Positions 1 to 11,945 are shown, counted from the first letter of the stretch. The stretch is 64,000 bases of DNA from Celoporthe dispersa (GCA_016584495.1 WAID01000006.1:1674001-1738000); one strand, 5' to 3'. Notes: generated by a model not told the origin, from the letters alone. Numbers and translations are program-made.

Positions 1-479
1 CGCGTCCGCGGTCATGGCCGCGTTGAGCGGGTCCGCGGTGTAGGCGTTGGGCATCACGTAGGGGACGCCCGCCCGTGCCGCGGCGGTGATGAGCTTGGCG
101 GACGGGCCGGCTGGGTCCTGGTGGGCGGCCCAGGCGAGGGTGATGACGAGGAAGTCCTGTCCGCGGAGGGCCTCGACGAGGGTAGACTCGTCCGCGTAGC
201 TGATCTCGGCGCGGCGGACGCCTTGGGGCAGGGTGGTCTTGCTGCCGGCGCGGGTGAGGGCGGTCACTGTGTGTTTGCCGGTGGCGACGAGGTGCTTAGT
301 CAGGTACGTGCCGATCCTACCGCCGGCCTAGAGAGGTTTTGGGGCTCTGGTGTCAGCGAGGAGAGGCGGAGGGGATGGGTGATGGGTGGTGGGTGAATAC
401 GTACGCCCACGATGGCGACCTTTTCGATGCGGTTGATGAAGCCGGCCGGCTGGTCTCTGGCATACTTGGGAGACGACAT
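1..479 (-). CDS. NmrA-like / isoflavone-reductase-family NAD(P)-binding protein (5' part only)
   Basis: The gene runs off the left edge of the window, so only its N-terminal ~134 residues are visible. Exon 1 is 479-405, the intron is 404-328 (GTACGT...CTAG) and exon 2 is 327 to beyond base 1. The start ATG at 479 opens a 25-codon exon ending in VAIVG. Splicing joins it to AGGRIGTYLTKHL, which completes a GxGGxxG dinucleotide-binding motif at the end of the first beta strand of a Rossmann fold. Next come a TALTR segment, usual for the NADP-phosphate contact in NmrA/isoflavone reductases, and a LRGQDFLVITLAW stretch matching the 'G.D.V.S..G' strand. Families of this kind include metabolite reductases and redox-sensing regulators. 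The visible part does not tell which, nor whether the catalytic Lys is present. It is transcribed away from the acyl-CoA ligase gene, with about 3 kb between them. Confidence 0.85.
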
Positions 480-3334
480 TGTGGGGTTCTGGCTGTTGTG
501 ATTTGTGCCTCTTGGCTGAGCAGTCAAGATTGTATTCTCGAGAGCGGAGGACTGTGATGGTTGATGCTGTGTGAATACCACCCCGGGGACATGTCGAACA
601 AGGAGACCACCGCCCATCTTTTATAGCCCGCCCCCAAGGTTATTGCCGCTCCCAGCTCTGCTCGTCCGTGTCTCACCTTTTTTTTTTTTTTTTTTTTTTT
701 TTTCCCTCCCTTCTCTCTTCTTCCTTTCTCTTTCCCAACTAGGGAGTGTATTCATGTCCACGGCGTGCCATAAATCCCGACACTGGGACTTTGCCGTATT
801 TACGAATCAAATAGACCGTGATATTCTAGACTCTAAAAGTCACCAAGTCTCCATAATTAGCATGTCCTCAACAAGGAAAAGTGGGAAAGAAGAAAGATGG
901 GGAGAGAAAGAAAAGGGTAAAAAGAAATAGCCATTTCTGCAGGAAGGAAAGGAAGCCTCTGTGATATCTCCGGGTGCGGACGAGACGGCGCATGGAATTG
1001 CCTAGCTGGGCGAGATCTGCTCCGTGTAACTCTTAAGGCCGAGGTTCCCTCCGTCGGCGTCAACAGCGAGAGGTTCAGCAGGCAGTGAGGGGCAAGCAGT
1101 GCAGATTTTCTACAGTGACGCTGTGTCGCTCGAAGGGGTACACCAATATATGTTCTTTTTTTTCTTCTTCCCCTCTCTCCCCTTCTTCCGAGTTCTTGGG
1201 CCTGTTCAGAAGCCTGACCTGATGATGACTTCTTCTGTCTCCCCGTGAAAAACAAAGGCTGTGAACGGGAGCTCTAGGGAGAACAAGCCTAGCCATGACT
1301 ACATGTCTTGCATGTTGTTGTTTTTCTCTTCTTTCTTTCTCTTCAACAACAATACATGTGCTCATACAATAAGGATCCACCAGTACAAAGGCCGCCCCGG
1401 TCCCAGCGCGTCGGTACCAGCCTTCCCAGCACGCTGGATCCGGGCCCAGGGATATCCTTCGGCCGGACGAGACGGGCTTTTTCTCTGTGGCGACCCAACA
1501 CGACGGGAACGGCGCGCGGAGATAGCCGCAGAGTGGGAGAGAAAAAGTATGGTGACTCCCGGTGGTAACAGGATCGAAGTAGATGATCTCAGGCGCTGCA
1601 CGGGCCGTCTTTTTTTCTTCTTTTTTTTTCTTAGGGCAGAGTGGAATCAATCGGTTCTATTCCGTAGCGCCCCAGCTCTTTCAAGGCCCCTCGTCTCGCT
1701 GTGGGAAGAGAGAGAGACACACACACATTCACAAGGTCTCGTAGGTGTCCCGCATAATCTTGTCAGCAGGGTGAACAGGCTTGACGACCCCTCCTCGCTT
1801 GTGCCAGAGCCGAGAGACAAGAGCCCAGGACAGAAGCTGGGAGGTCCTGTACCACGTAGCCTTTTCTTCCTACTTTCCTTTTCTCTTTTTTTCTCCGAGC
1901 GATATTACTTTTGTGTGGCGTCACCCCGAGCCGCGTGCGTCCTAGAGCCCTAGCGCAATACCACTGCTTGAGAAAGAGGATGTGAGAGAGAGAGACAGAG
2001 AGAGAGGACCCGGGGGGCGGGGAGGGGAGAAGAAAGGCCCGGCCAGTTTTCGGACCACTAGAGCTGAGTCCTCTCTTCTGTTCTGACTGCAGCGCCTTTG
2101 TCTGTGAGCCGGCTCTCTACAGCAGCGGCCTAACTCGGTGGCACATCTCCTGCAGTAAATCTCCTTCCCCTCTCGTGTCCTTTCCCGGCCCTGTTCGCTT
2201 GTCCATCTTCATAGGGCAAGACAAGCCTGAGTCGTTCGCTGTTTCGCTCGTAACATGTTCAGCAGCGGTGACACAGAGGGACAAGTAGAGGGACTGCTGG
2301 CGGCATCGAGAACAGAGGAAACATAAGCATCAAGCAGGCAGGCGTTGATGTCCAGTGGGACGGGTGTATGTGTGTCTGTGCGTGTGTGTGTGTGTGTGTG
2401 TGTGTGGCTCTAGAACCTCGGTTGATTGTTCCCAAAAAAAAAAAAAAAAAAAAAAAAGAGGAGAGAGGGAGAGAGGGCGAGAGAAACACGGGGCCCCGCC
2501 CTTGCCTTGGTCCGCGGGGAAGGAAAACCCACTATCCTCGGACCAATCCTTTCCTCCACGCACTAGGTAGGTCGACAGGCCCGCTTGGCTAGCTGGTGGA
2601 TGCGGGGTTGGGGAGGGATCAGGGAGGAGGACGAGAGAAGGAGAAGGGAGGAGGAGAGAGGTAGCAAGTAAGGGCAAGACTGACAGCCTCGCCCGCGTTG
2701 CTGCTCAGGAGGGGCGTCCCTCAGTAAGCGGCCACTGTCGTCCTGCTGAGATCCTTCGTCCTGGAGGGGGGCGTCAACCTGAGCTGAGGCCCAGCGCCGC
2801 AGGCTCCCTGGAGAGGAGACGTGCTGTGGAGCACACAGCGCTTCTTCTAAGCAGCCAAGAGAGGATTTGCGGCGTCAAAGTTGCTATGGGCTAGGGGAGG
2901 TCTCGCGGGACTCTTTTCGTCACCAGCCCACAATTCGACGCACCGGTGGCATTCCTCGCCGCAGAACCCCCCCCTCTCCCCCGCCAGGGCTTGCCAGGCT
3001 GCTACCCCCGGGGCGGTGGTTGGAGGAACGTCCGTCTGGAGATATGCAGACCGGGGTTAGCTCTGCTCTGCGCTGGTAAGTAGCCGATCTTTTCTTTCTT
3101 TTTTTGCCTCGGTATATCCAGTCCTGTCTTTATAGCCTTGACGCATCCTCCTGCTTTGTTCAGGTTTGGAATTCCCTTTGATTCCTATAGAAGTCAAGGG
3201 AATCTGAACCTACTCGTCTCCTTGGTGGGACACAGAGATTCTTGTTACACACTGCGTCTCTCACCCTCCTATGGTGTTTTCCTTTTTTTTTCTCTTCCTT
3301 CTCTCTCTTTCAGGGGCCTCGCCAGTTTTAAGAG

Positions 3335-3366
<32 letters not shown>

Positions 3367-3477
3367 TTGTTTTACACGATAGCTTCACTCTCGGCCTTTA
3401 ACCATAGTTACCCTTCGGACCAATTCCTGTTCTGTCCCACAAGGTTCGACAACAGGAAAGCCCCCTCCCCCTCCAAG
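480..3477. other. Intergenic region between the divergent reductase and acyl-CoA ligase genes
   Basis: No coding region is recognisable. It holds a T26 run (678-703), a (TG)n tract (about 2379-2406), an A24 run (2434-2457), CT/GA-rich stretches and a (TA)n tract (about 3335-3356). A GTAAGT donor at 3076 and a TTTCAG acceptor ending at 3313 would define a 238-bp intron in the 5' leader of the acyl-CoA ligase. That intron is possible but unproven. Open frames here are low-complexity or have no family resemblance. Confidence 0.6.
3335..3356. repeat. (TA)n microsatellite in the acyl-CoA ligase leader
   Basis: An alternating TA tract of about 22 bases lies 120 bases before the start codon, just after the possible leader-intron acceptor (ends 3313). 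Confidence 0.85.
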
Positions 3478-5299
3478 ATGGTCATCCGATCTCGGTGGTC
3501 GATCCCCATCCAGGAGGTCTCCCTTCACCGGTGGATCTTTGGCTCGTCCGAGGGCCCTGTGCAGGGTGGGGATGCAAAGGCCTTCATTGATGCCGACCGC
3601 CCAGACACCCATTTTCTCACCTTTGAGGAGTACCGCCTGCTGTCCAAGCGCATCGGCCTCGGGCTGCAGCGGGCGGGGCTGAGACCCGGCGATCGGGTGC
3701 TGGTCTTCTCGGGAAATAATGTCTATTTTCCCTCGGTCTTCTGTGGGGTCCTCATGGCCGGCGGTATCTTCTCCGGCGCCAACCCCTCCTTCGTCGCCCG
3801 CGAGCTTGCCTACCAGCTGCGCGACAGCGGGGCCTCCTTCCTGATCACCGCCGAGGACAGCCTCGACGTGGCCCTGCAGGCCGCCGAGGAGGCCGGCCTG
3901 TCGAGAGACCGCCTGTACATCTTCGATGCCAAGGAGGACCCGCGCCCGAACAGGCCGGCCCCGGGCGCGAGGGGACGGCAGCGGGGGGTGCGGCACTGGA
4001 CCGAGCTGATCCAGGCGGACGCGGCCGAGGCGGCAGGCTGGCACTGGGTCGAGCCTCGCGACCCCGGGGCCACGACGTGCTGTCTGAACTACAGCAGCGG
4101 GACGACCGGCGTCCCGAAGGGGGTGGAGATCTCGCACGGCGCCTATGTGGCCAACTGCACGCAGGTTGTCTTCCTGGGCAAGCTCGACCCGGAGCACGCG
4201 GCCAAGGCGGCGCGGGCCCGCACGCTGGCCTTCCTCCCGTTCTACCACGCCTACGGCCAGACGTACTTTATCGCAAACTATCCCGCTGAGCGCATCCCGG
4301 TCTATGTCATGCCCAAGTTCGACTTCCTCCGGTTCCTCGAGCACATCGAGAAGTACCGCATCACGGCGCTCGCCTGCGTGCCGCCCATCATTGTGGCCCT
4401 CACCAAGCACCCTGCCGCGCGCAAGGCCGACCTGAGCAGCGTAGAGTCCATCGGCTCCGGGGCCGCACCCCTGGCGGCGGAGACCGCGAGGGAGTGTGAG
4501 AGCCTGTTCCGGGACAGGGGTGTCACGCTCAGCCAGGGCTGGGGCATGACCGAGGTGACGTGCACCTGCATGGCGTGGGAGCCCACCAGGCTGCGGCCCA
4601 GCGGCGGGGTGGGGGAGCTGATGCCCAACTGCGCCGCCAAGCTCATGGAGCTCGACGGGGAGACAGAGATCCGGGAGGCCAACAGGAGAGGCGAGCTCTG
4701 GGTCACCGGGCCCAACCTGCTCCGGGGCTACTGGAACAAGCCAGAGGCCACCAGCAGCACGGTGTTGACCGACAGGGACGGGACGCGGTGGCTCAGGACC
4801 GGCGATATCGCGTACCTCGAGGAGTACGAGAGCGGGAGCATCTGGCACATCGTCGACAGGATAAAGGAGCTCATCAAGGTGAAGGGCAACCAGGTCGCCC
4901 CGGCCGAGCTGGAGGGCATCCTCCTGGACCACCCGGACATCGTCGACGCCGCAGTCGTCGGCGTCACCATCAAGGGAGAGGAGTACCCAAGAGCCTATGT
5001 CCAGGTCAGCCCGGGAGCCAAGGTGAGGGAGGAGGACATCGCGTCCTGGATGGAGGACAAGGTGACGAGGTACAAGCGGCTGCAGGGAGGTGTCGTATTT
5101 GTGGAGGTCATCCCCAAGAACCCGGTAGGTCGACACCAGTCCCAACCCCCATCCCACCCCGGGGCAATGTACCTCTCCTCAAGGTTGCTAACCAAGCCTG
5201 TCACGCGGCCAACAGTCTGGAAAGATCCTGCGCAAGATCCTCAGAGACAGAGCCAAGGAAGAGGTCGGAGACAGGGAGCCGCTCGGATCCAAGATGTAG
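3478..5299 (+). CDS. Acyl-CoA synthetase / 4-coumarate-CoA ligase-like protein with a C-terminal peroxisomal signal
   Basis: This is an ATP-dependent acid-CoA ligase of the ANL (AMP-binding) superfamily. It adenylates a carboxylic acid and transfers the acyl group to CoA. Exon 1 is 3478-5124, the intron 5125-5215 (GTAGGT, branch-like GCTAAC at 5188, AACAG) and exon 2 5216-5299, giving 576 aa. The ATP/AMP-binding P-loop YSSGTTGVPKG is at about residues 205-215, GYWNK near 417, the ribose-binding RTGD Asp at 443, the hinge region DRIKELIKVKGNQVAPAELE after that, and the catalytic Lys in PSGKILRK at 552. Joining exon 2 is needed to recover this A10 motif; without splicing the frame runs into unrelated sequence. 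The last three residues, SKM, fit the PTS1 consensus, so a peroxisomal location is inferred. Substrate (fatty, cinnamic or other acid) cannot be told from motifs. The reading frame is open further upstream, but that part is leader-like (polypyrimidine and TA repeats), so I start at MVIRSRWSIP. Confidence 0.93.
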
Positions 5300-6080
5300 A
5301 CAGACATGCCAGGGCCAGAGATGGCCATCTTGAGATGGGATGAGTGTCACTGGAGCTCGGAGAGAAGAGGAGAGGAGAGGAGAGAGAGAGAGAGAGAGAG
5401 AGAGGTGCAGAAGGGGGACCAGAAGACGAGAGGGCATCTATCATCAGCAAGGCCTGGTGACTTTTGTAGGCTTGTCAATGAACCAACCAAATCTTGAATT
5501 GAGGCCTGATCAGGCTCGCCTTCCCAGCCGCCCACCATCATAAACAGTGCATATCGGAACACAATGAGTCATGAGCTGATAAATATATCCTGATATACAA
5601 CAGGAGATGTGATTGTCTGGTCGAGATTGTTGAGAGAGAAAAGAGAGGTCCTCGAGCTGAGGGTGAGCCTTTGCGGGCCGTAGGCGTAAGCGTAAGTCCA
5701 AGTAAGGGTGCAGGTTTGAGGTACTAACATTTTGCCCGGCCGTCACTGATTGGTCAGAGCTCCAAAACGGCTGTCGGCTTCTTCCCGTCACGAACTTTTT
5801 TTTCCTGCGGCCATCGTCGCCCGAGCTCTTCCACCACCACCGCGCGGATCCCAACGAGCTCAACACCCGCGACGAACAACCATTGCGATCCCGAGGAGAG
5901 AGGGGACAGAATCCCAGACACTCGAGAGGAGGCTGGTGCAATCCTAATTGTCGAACCCAAGGACCGCTCTCCCTCTCGACCGCGTGACCCGCCAACACCA
6001 CAGACCTCCTCAGCAGAGGTCACAACCACGCGAGCCCTCTCTGTCTCTCTCCACCCACAAGCGCCAGACCACGCCCGAGG
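5300..6080. other. Intergenic region: acyl-CoA ligase 3' end and mL58 promoter
   Basis: A purine-only (AG)n tract (about 5366-5404) begins 67 bases after the ligase stop. The rest includes AT-rich DNA near 5570-5600, suitable for a 3' end, and a C/T- and A/C-rich leader (about 5850-6080) leading into the mL58 start. No gene is recognised. Confidence 0.6.
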
Positions 6081-6731
6081 ATGGAGGCTACTGCCACAGT
6101 CCTCCTGCGCCCAGCAGCCCGGCGCTGCCTCAACCTCTCCCTCAAGCCCCAGGTCCGAACAAAGGCCACAGCCGCCCGCACGAAGCGCGCCCTCAACATC
6201 CCTCCTCACCCGTCCTTCCTCGCCGCCGCCGGCGCAGGCCTCGAGCAGGACACCATCATCTTCAACCCGCCCTCGGCCGCGCCCTCCGTCTACCACACCC
6301 CCTTCAAGTTCCTGCCCAAGAACGACCCGCGGCGGCGGGCGAACCTGGCGTCGCTGTTCGAGTCGCACTTTGGCCCCACCACCAGCAACCCCTCCTCTTC
6401 CTTGTCACCACACAGCAGCAGCAGCCACGAACTCCCCGAGGTGGGCGCCCCCAGGGTCAACTTCACCCGCGGCCCTATCACCAAGGAGGAGGTCGAGGAG
6501 ATGCGGATGCTGCGGTCCACGGACCCGTACAAGTGGTCCGTCAAGGCCCTGAGCGACAAGTACGAGATCCCGGGCGGGTTTGTGGTAGCGTGCTGCCAGG
6601 CGCCCAGGGAGAAGATCGACTTTGAGAGGCGCAAGTTTGAGCTGTTACAGCAGCGGTGGGGACCCACCAAGAAGAAGGCCATGGAGGACAGGCACAGGAG
6701 GAACCAGATGCTGCTGCGCGGAGAGATATGA
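6081..6731 (+). CDS. Mitochondrial large-subunit ribosomal protein mL58 (MRP-L20 family)
   Basis: This is a component of the mitochondrial large ribosomal subunit, a fungal-specific position related to yeast Mrpl20. It is a single exon of 216 aa. The N-terminus (residues 1-40) is rich in Arg, Ala and Thr with no acidic residues, as expected of a mitochondrial presequence. The family core is visible: VYHTPFKFLPKNDPRR (about 74-89), then, after a Ser-rich insertion, the LTPEE-like block ITKEEVEEMRMLRSTDPYKW (about 135-154), and a basic C-terminal segment. The length is close to the usual ~190-220 aa. An alternative reading frame starting at 5948 overlaps but is Pro/Arg/His-rich and not conserved. 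The 3' end converges on the minus-strand F-box gene. Confidence 0.9.
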   Translation: MEATATVLLRPAARRCLNLSLKPQVRTKATAARTKRALNIPPHPSFLAAAGAGLEQDTIIFNPPSAAPSVYHTPFKFLPKNDPRRRANLASLFESHFGPTTSNPSSSLSPHSSSSHELPEVGAPRVNFTRGPITKEEVEEMRMLRSTDPYKWSVKALSDKYEIPGGFVVACCQAPREKIDFERRKFELLQQRWGPTKKKAMEDRHRRNQMLLRGEI

Positions 6732-6742
6732 AGAAGAGAGGG

Positions 6743-6779
<37 letters not shown>

Positions 6780-7326
6780 CAGAAAGGAAATTACTCTCAC
6801 CGGGCTTCTACGAGACGCCTCCGTCAACATGGGCACCAGGACGCTGTTGGATCCCGGGTCGCGCAGTCCTGGATCTGGAGATCGAGGGATCGATCCTTGC
6901 TGCGCTTCGACCTAATCATATCGAACGGCACGGCCGGGTTCAGGAGGCTGTATATCTTCACCATGGGAGAGAGAGAGAGAGAGAGAGAAAGAGGCACAGG
7001 CAGTCGGGCTGTTACGATGAGGCAGGAAAAGCATATATGCCAGGTTAGACTGGCCGGCGTCAAATGGATGGCATTCACATCTGTTCTCATGTATATCTGG
7101 AAAAGACCCCATCAATCTAAAATAAAATTCCAAGACAAAAAATCCCATGTATCCGCCGAGTAGCTGCATCATAGGATCGATCCATCGGTGGCGATTTCTC
7201 CGATTTGGATTCCCCATCCAAAACCTACGGAGCCCCGGACCTGTGTGTGACGCCGTCACCCAGGTGATCTCATTACCGTTACGCCTTCTCCGTGTCCGTG
7301 TGTGTGTATACATCCCATCCTGTGCC
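6732..7326. other. Convergent intergenic region (mL58 / F-box gene) with two GA tracts
   Basis: This 595-bp stretch separates two convergent genes. It carries (GA)n tracts at about 6745-6772, immediately after the mL58 stop, and at about 6966-6988. An AATAAA lies at 7121 in the plus sense. No coding potential is seen. Confidence 0.6.
7121..7126 (+). terminator. Candidate poly(A) signal for the mL58 gene
   Basis: An AATAAA hexamer sits 390 bases after the mL58 stop, in an A-rich context. Fungal 3' ends are only loosely tied to this hexamer, so the assignment is tentative. Confidence 0.35.
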
Positions 7327-9065
7327 TCATGGCGCGCTTGTAGTCGCTGTGGTGTCCTGGCGGGCTTTTGCAGCCTCGAGATCCTTCCCTGCTGGAATCA
7401 CCCGGCCGCACCAGCCGCACCAGTTCCTGACCTCGCCCGAGATCTCCCGGCGCAGGCTCTGGCCAGAGGCCTTCTCGTCCTTCCACTCGGGCACACAACC
7501 TCCCACCCGGACCATGGACACCTTTACCGTCTTGATCTTGTTCCCTATGCCCTCCACCTCATGCCTGGCATACCCTGGGCCGACGGCCGGCGACGGCGTC
7601 CTCGAGGTGGTAGCACCTAGCGCCAGGCTGGGGTCCAGGAGACCGCCTGGCGTCGGGGAGCTGCTGTGCAGGCTGCTGTGGCTGCTCGACCACGAGTGCG
7701 ACCCGCTGTACAGGCTCACCGGCGGCGTCCCACCGGACGAATATCCCGCAGCGAGGTCCTCCGCCTCGCGCGCGTCATCGGCGTCGCAGTCTGTCTCGTG
7801 CTCGATGAACTTCCCGCTGATGCAGTCCTTGGCCCTGGCGCACTCGACACCGCGATCAGCGTCGCCGATACCGGTGCCCAGGCCGCCGAGAACCTCGCCG
7901 TACTGGGTCCGCCATTTCCAGATCCTGTGTGGGGGGGGGGGGGAGAAGAAGAAGATGATCAGCTTTGTAGTGGTGGGGGCCGCTATGACTGTCACGACAT
8001 GGATGTGATTTCTCTCTTGGCTATGGGGGTTGTGTTTCCCTAGGACAGGTGGAGAACGTACCCGCGGTAGGTCTGATCTGAACCCCTGATGCCGCGGCCG
8101 CAGGGCTGGCAGAGCCACACGCCCGCGCTCGTCGCGCACGTACATACCGCCTGCTGCACGGTGTGGGAGGTCAAGGTCAGACCTCTGCCCTGAGCGGCTG
8201 GCTCCAGGAGGCGGTCGATCGGGGCTCTCTGGCAGGGGAGACAGAGCCGGCGGTGTCTGTCGCGGAGGACGGCGGGGGCTGGTGGTTTGATCGCACAGTT
8301 CTGTTGGTGGGAACAGGCGCAGTGTTAACGATATTATTTTCTTATTTCAAACCTCTCGAGGGAAGGTCTCCCCCTGGGCAGCGGCAGCCGGAGCAAGACT
8401 CACCCTGCACACCACCGTACCGCACCTGCGGCACTCGGAGACCAGGTCTCGCGCACAGCTCCCGGCCTTGCCGTTGTACTGCGCGCTGCGGGTTGTGTCT
8501 TCCATGTAGAACCAGTTGCCCGCCCTCGCTCGATACCGCAGCGTGGCGTCAGGGTCGACGGGCACGTCGTCATTGGAGCAGCGGAGGCTTGACCTGACCA
8601 GGATGGACCAGTTCTGGAGCAGGCTGTTGTGGACGCCGCGGCAGACGTGAGAGAGACTGTCGAGATCGTTGAGGTCCAGCTGCGAGGCTATGGCGATGAC
8701 GATACTGGTTCTCCAGTCAGTGTGCCTCCCTCTGGGTATCACAACCCGGCGGGAGGATCGAGGTTGAAAAGACAAGACCGAGGTGTGGTCCCAAACAGAA
8801 AGGTGCTGGTGCTCGCCTACGGATAGCATCCCAGGGCCACCGTCATGGAGTTTGCACTCTCTCGGACAGCGTGCTCGTGAGCGGCCTCCTCGCGATGGGT
8901 ACTGTCTGAGGGGTCCAGGCCTTCGGGGTTGTGCCCATCACCCTTCAGGGGGCTTCTTGTCGAGGGTTCTGGGGGTAGTGTGCCGTTCCACACGGGCTTG
9001 ATCCCGTTCAGGGCCTGCTGAGGAAGGTCGACGTCATCGTCATCGAGATCTACAAACACCGCCAT
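7327..9065 (-). CDS. F-box protein with a Cys-rich, zinc-ribbon-like central region
   Basis: This is a four-exon gene: 9065-8821, 8704-8404, 8300-8062 and 7924-7327, giving 460 aa. All three introns have usable borders (GTAGGC..CAG, GTGAGT..CAG, GTACGT..CAG) and the joined frame stays open. The first 80 residues are acidic and low in complexity. Exon 2 opens with an F-box-like segment (IVIAIASQLDLNDLDSLSHV, then CRGVHNSLLQN, about 82-112). Such segments bind Skp1 and place a protein in SCF ubiquitin ligases. A Cys-rich region spans exons 2-3: CRRCGTVVCRNC, LCLPCQ, CTC and LCQPCGRG, probably binding zinc. The C-terminal half has a Ser-rich stretch and ends with a WCGWCGRVIP motif, a further possible Cys pair. 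The substrate is unknown. The last intron contains a run of 13 G on the plus strand (7931-7943), that is, a poly-C tract just before the acceptor. It is divergent from the trehalase gene. Confidence 0.85.
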
Positions 9066-11945
9066 GGTGCCCGTGTATAGAAGTAGATGGTGGTGGTGAT
9101 GATAAGGGATAGGAGAGAGGGGGAAGGGTTGGGAGGAAGGGGCACAGGGAAGGAAAGAGGGAGAGAGACGCAAGAAGGAGGTGCGCAGGACGAAAGGAGA
9201 GACTATATAAAGATGGAAAGCGAGCAAGGAGGTGAAGATGATCAAGTGGTGCAGGGCTCCCGAGTGTTATGGCACCTACTTGTCGAAGTCCCTGGCAGAT
9301 CTCGGAGAGATCTTCGCACGGTGGCCTGCCATGCTAAAGTGGTACACCCATATACAACTGTTAAGTACTGCTGTCAGGCAAGGAGGGGCACTGCCGCCCG
9401 TAAACCGATTGGACCCCACGGCAGACCCCAGTAACCGGCCCTACGGCTGCGGCTGCAGCTGCTGGAAACGGAAACCCGCAAAACCATCACCACTCCGTCC
9501 GCTGCATCCCCTTTTCTGCATCTCGAGGGCTCTGATGGCTCGGCCCTGCACACAAGAGGCGAGACCGTATTCCGTACAGACACCGCAGGGGGTTCTCAAC
9601 TCCTGACAGGTCACACATGGTCGACACAGCATGCCGCGGTGCTGCGGTCATGGGATAGTGCGCCCTCCCCGCACCGACACGCAGTTCGTGATACGTACTC
9701 GACGAAGCTGAGTACCACAGCGCACCCTGGTCGTCTGTGGTGGACACAGGATCGTGAGTGGTCTACGGGGCATCGCGTCGGGGATCAGAACGGCCAGAAC
9801 CCTCACGACCGGCTAGCTCCATTGTCCTAGCTGCAGCTTCTGTTGCAGCCCCGATCTCGAAGCGGCATGGCATTAGGTAAAATGTGCGTCCTGGTGGAAA
9901 GGCGGAGAGGGAAAGGGGAGAGAATCTGGACAGCCTCGTCTAAGTCTTGCTGAGATGGCCCACGACACCTCCGCCTCTGCCGCAGACAGTCCTCCGACAC
10001 CGCTCAAGAAGACACCCACATGGAAAACATTCAGAAACTCGACCATCTAACAACAAGCAGATAGGGTGTGCTCGTGGTCCCCCGGCCGCTGGGTCGCTGG
10101 TCCCTTTGCTGTGTAAGTAGATGGCTCTCGATTTCCATCTCCCTGACGCCTTCTTCCTACATACGGGGTAAACTAGTTGAGGCCTTGTACTATGTAGAGC
10201 ACCCCAGTGTACCCGCTCACTAGCGCTGAAGAAGACCAGCGAACACCGGCCGTCCCCATAATTCTGCTGTCTCTGGATCAGCTTGACACCAGGAACATCT
10301 CCAACCTTCTCTGTCCTTCATCTCGTACCAGCCTGATTCTGTACTCGCACCCAGCGCTGCAGGATATCTATCAAGATCCAGATCGAGATGGTGCTGCCTC
10401 ATCGATTAGAAGCCCGGCGCCAGAGACCGTGCCTCACTAACGGGAAGTAATTGCCTCTTGCGCAGAGCACAGGCAGAGAGGGGCCCTGCGAAGTACTCCC
10501 TTGGCCATCACTACACTTGGGAACACGACACGCGAAACCATGCCATAGTACCAAGGCATAAGACCATGCAGCACAGCACGGTCTCTCCCAGAGGCAGTGC
10601 CCTGGCTCGTGGCGCTCGTTCCTCGAGAGAAACATCCTACAAACACCCCAGGATCGAATCGATGCGCTCGGGGTTGTCTGGCGGGCTCCTCCCGACGCCT
10701 TCGTGGTATCTCGAGTCAATGGTGTACCACTAACGCATCGTGGCAAGAATGATGTCTCTTTTTTTTTCCTTTCTCTCCCTCTCTCTTTCTTATCTGGTTC
10801 GTATGGTCTAGACTTCAAGGACTGCATCTTCCAAGCGTTGACGTTAACTGAATTGCTACGTTTCGCGAGAGAATGTGGGGGGGGTCCCACACACGACCTT
10901 CAGTGGGGGGAGAGTCAACCTCACCATAATCTACCCTACTATGGTACTATGCTAGGACCCCCTGACTGAGAGTGACAGGCGGTGATGGGAGGAAGAGGTG
11001 GTAGTGGGTGGAGCCTCAACGTCACATACTTTGGTGCAGTACGACTCAGCTGTGCCAGTTGGCTCCGGTTGCGTCAGACTCAGAGTCTGCCGCCACCTGC
11101 ACCGCTACACGACCGCTCCGCTGTTCTGTCCAAGAAGAAAGGGTAAAAACAAAAGAAGAAAGAAAAAAAAGACCGTCTTCTCAGCATACATCGTAGATGG
11201 TAGAAAGAGTAAGCTGTCATCAGAAATCTGTGTCAAGCTGGACATTGCTCTCCGCGTCGTCCTCCGTCCATACTAGACGACCTTGATTGTCCCAAAACAA
11301 GAAAAAGGTGGTGTGTACACCTGCATCGACCACGGCCCCGGCATCGAAGGGTAGGTTTAGTTTGGTTGGACCCTTGAAGATCAGATCGGATCAGGAGCAC
11401 CTCTTTTCTTCATCCGAGCCTGTCTCTCCTTATTACTCGGACGCCTCCCCGTACCGTCACCCGCAGGGCTTCTTTGTTTGTTCCTTCCTGTCTCACGAGG
11501 TGCATCTCCGTGTCCAGTCTTGCTTGCTTGTTTGCTCCCTGCAACACCAGCACCCCAAAATCTCTGTCGCCCTGTTCCTGTCATCACTGACCATCGATCG
11601 ACCGCTGTCGAAAGAACCTGATCGTTGGCCGCCGCTAACCTGAACGAGGCGAACAGTACAACTTACACCTGCACCACCATCGATAACTCCTCCTTTTCTT
11701 AGGCCGCGCAACACCTCGAGATCGATCGACCCCGCCCTCTTCTCTGCCCGCCCTGCTTGTTTGCTCCAACCGCCCTGGTCCTACATCTGTCCTCGTCCCA
11801 CCCCTACCCTCCCCCGGCTCGCCTCAAATACCGCTTCCCCTTCGCTCCTCGACCTTCTCTGCCGCCTGTCGACCTGCTCCATAACATCTTGGACCGCCGA
11901 GTCTTGTCTCTTGCGTCTCATCCCCTCCAGACGGCCAATTCCTCC
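9066..11945. other. Long intergenic region between the divergent F-box and trehalase genes
   Basis: About 2.9 kb without a recognisable gene. Open frames on both strands (for example minus 10890-10399) have no family features. It contains several copies of a short ACTATGGTAC / GTACCATAGT-type palindrome (10541-10553, 10935-10948). The last ~650 bp becomes C/T-rich and is probably promoter and leader for trehalase. Confidence 0.55.

Noticed and set aside
3385..5157. A 590-codon minus-strand frame opposite the acyl-CoA ligase
   Set aside because: Antisense shadow of a well-supported gene, without motifs of its own.
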